Shown here one piece after another: positions 4,352 through 5,489 of a DNA stretch of 5,489 nt. Source of the DNA: Myxococcota bacterium (lineage in GTDB: Bacteria; Myxococcota_A; UBA9160; PR03); assembly GCA_030066475.1 (NCBI GenBank), contig JASJBO010000442.1, positions 1 through 5,489 on the forward strand, read 5' to 3'. Numbering within the stretch: the stretch's first letter is position 1; each line of letters begins with the position of its first letter. Below the pieces are notes generated by a model. That model had not been told where the DNA came from. It saw nothing but the letters and a program-made list of their open reading frames with translations, and did not search any database. The position numbers and the translations under genes were made by a program.

Positions 4352-5489
4352 GTCTCGGGTTCAATCGCATGCGGCCCTCGCGTCGCGTCGCGCTTGCCGT
4401 CGGCGCGCTCGCGGCGTGGCTGCTGGTCTCGGTGGCCGCCCAGGCCGCCCAGATCACCGAGGTTCGCGTGGGCACGCATCCGGAGTACACGCGGGTGGTG
4501 CTGGAGCTCGACGCTCCGGCCGGCTACCGGCTGGTCGAGCCGCGCACCGGGGAGAGCCCCGAGATCCAGATCGCGCTCGACGCCCACGGCGCTGCGAAGC
4601 AGATCGAGGGCTCGGGGGCGCTCGTCGAGGCCGTCCGCGTCGAGCCCGGCAGCCACGGCTCGACCGTGCGCATCGCGGTGAAGGACGCCGACGTCCGCGT
4701 GACCGAGATGATCCTGGCCTCGCCGCCCCGCATCGTGATCGACGTGGCCGCGAAGCAGCAGGTCGCGGCCGCTCCCGCCGCTCCCGAGCCGAGCGCCGAG
4801 GCCGTCGCCGAGCCGGCCACTCCGAAGGCCGCCGAGTCGGCCCGGATCGCGGCCAGCGAGCCGCCGGCCGAGAGCGCGGCGCCGGAGCCGGCGCAGAGCG
4901 AGCCGATGGCCGAGGCGCCGTCCGTGGCCGCCGCGGCAGCGCCGTCCGCCGAGACCTCGATGCCGGCCGAGCTCGATCCGGGCGAGAGCGAGCCGCTGGC
5001 CACGGCCGGCGAGCAGCAGCCGCTCGAGTTCGCGGCTGCGCCCGGCTCGCTGGGCAGCGCGCATCCGCCCGTCACGGGCGCTCCCGGTGACGGCGTCGAG
5101 GCCGCCGAGGCGACCGAGGGCACCGCGTCGGCTCTCCCAGCCGCCACCGCTCCTCCGAAGCCGCCCGTGCGCACCGAGACGATTCCGGTGCGCAAGGCCG
5201 AGCCCGCCGCGAGTGGCGGACTGCTCGCGATGGCGACCGGTCCGGTGGGCATGGGCGTCGGCGCCCTGCTGCTCGCCGTGATCGTGTTCGCCCTCATGCG
5301 TCGCCGCAGCAAGCCCGCCGAGGACCCGCTCTCGTCGGTGATGTCGGCCGAGGATGCCGGCATGGTCACCGACGGGGCGCCCGCCGAGCCCTTCGCGCTC
5401 GAGGCCGAGGAGGCTCCGCCTGCGATGGCCGAGGCCGCGCCGGCCGCCGACGACGAGCTCGCGATGGAGCCGGTGCCGAAGCAGGCCTC
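4348..5489 (+). CDS. AMIN-domain envelope protein with signal peptide, Pro/Ala/Glu linker, membrane helix and acidic tail (3' partial)
   Basis: The first 380 residues are in the window, with no stop before the edge. Residues 1-33 are a signal peptide: basic RPSRR, then ALAVGALAAWLLVSVAA, with a likely cut after A31-Q32-A33. Residues 36-133 form an AMIN-type beta domain (ITEVRVGTHPEYTRVVLEL near the start, PPRIVIDV at the end), as found in N-acetylmuramoyl-L-alanine amidases and PilQ secretins, where it targets proteins to the cell wall or septum. Residues 135-290 are a low-complexity linker rich in Pro, Ala and Glu. A membrane helix follows at about 298-317 (PVGMGVGALLLAVIVFALM) and ends in RRR, placing the acidic C-terminal tail in the cytoplasm. 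ATG 4348 has AGGAG only 2 bases upstream; the preceding AAGGGGGA (4332-4339), 8 bases away, may be the working ribosome site. No amidase or secretin domain is seen. The layout recalls FimV/HubP-type polar proteins, by architecture only. Confidence 0.82.
   Translation, partial: MSLGFNRMRPSRRVALAVGALAAWLLVSVAAQAAQITEVRVGTHPEYTRVVLELDAPAGYRLVEPRTGESPEIQIALDAHGAAKQIEGSGALVEAVRVEPGSHGSTVRIAVKDADVRVTEMILASPPRIVIDVAAKQQVAAAPAAPEPSAEAVAEPATPKAAESARIAASEPPAESAAPEPAQSEPMAEAPSVAAAAAPSAETSMPAELDPGESEPLATAGEQQPLEFAAAPGSLGSAHPPVTGAPGDGVEAAEATEGTASALPAATAPPKPPVRTETIPVRKAEPAASGGLLAMATGPVGMGVGALLLAVIVFALMRRRSKPAEDPLSSVMSAEDAGMVTDGAPAEPFALEAEEAPPAMAEAAPAADDELAMEPVPKQA

Noticed and set aside
4770..5220. Tandem DNA repeat in the AMIN linker
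   Set aside because: The GAGCCG/GCCGAG-like words recur because of Glu-Pro/Ala-Glu codons. There is no fixed repeat unit or period.
1..5489. tRNA, rRNA, CRISPR arrays, insertion sequences or att sites
   Set aside because: No cloverleaf, rRNA motif, regular spacer array, transposase frame or terminal inverted repeat was seen on either strand.

Overview
The window is very GC-rich (by eye, not computed), with tight same-strand gene packing. The gene content is a beta-helix surface protein with a CSLREA-like N-terminus and a PEP-CTERM-like tail, a tandem pair of ArsA/Get3-type ATPases with C-terminal alpha-crystallin-like domains, a helical-backbone substrate-binding protein, and an AMIN-domain envelope protein. 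Together these suggest a Gram-negative, high-GC bacterium of the 'deltaproteobacterial' kind (Myxococcota or a neighbouring phylum). That placement is an inference from content and is not certain. All supported genes are on the + strand.

Layout. (1) 1-777: remnant of a secreted right-handed beta-helix protein that enters from the left edge. Its core (about 137-690) reads in one frame, but the CSLREA-like N-terminus and the anchor-like C-terminal tail are in other frames, so it looks broken. (2) 778-826: short gap with two adjacent small hairpins; the second pairs with the Shine-Dalgarno of the next gene. (3) 827-1039: a 70-residue zinc-ribbon protein. (4) 1052-3396: two adjacent ArsA/Get3-like ATPases sharing a TGATG junction. 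A TANNNT box just before the first GTG suggests a leaderless start. (5) 3393-4178: a substrate-binding-fold protein of the BtuF/helical-backbone metal receptor type. It has no signal peptide and overlaps the second ATPase by 4 bases. (6) 4179-4347: a 169-base gap with two GC hairpins and a possible 35-codon ORF overlapping the next start by ATGA. (7) 4348 to the right edge: an envelope protein with signal peptide, AMIN domain, long Pro/Ala/Glu linker, one membrane helix and an acidic tail, cut by the window end.

How they may work together. The zinc ribbon, the two ATPases and the signal-less binding protein are spaced like one operon (gaps of 12, -1 and -4 bases). The ATPases most resemble the Get3d-type subgroup (Get3 fold plus alpha-crystallin domain), not arsenite-pump ATPases. 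No arsB, arsR or arsD is present, so arsenic resistance is not supported. A cytosolic role in handling a membrane protein, cofactor or metal ligand is the most economical inference. The AMIN protein appears to be a separate unit concerned with the cell envelope, peptidoglycan or type IV pilus/polar organisation.
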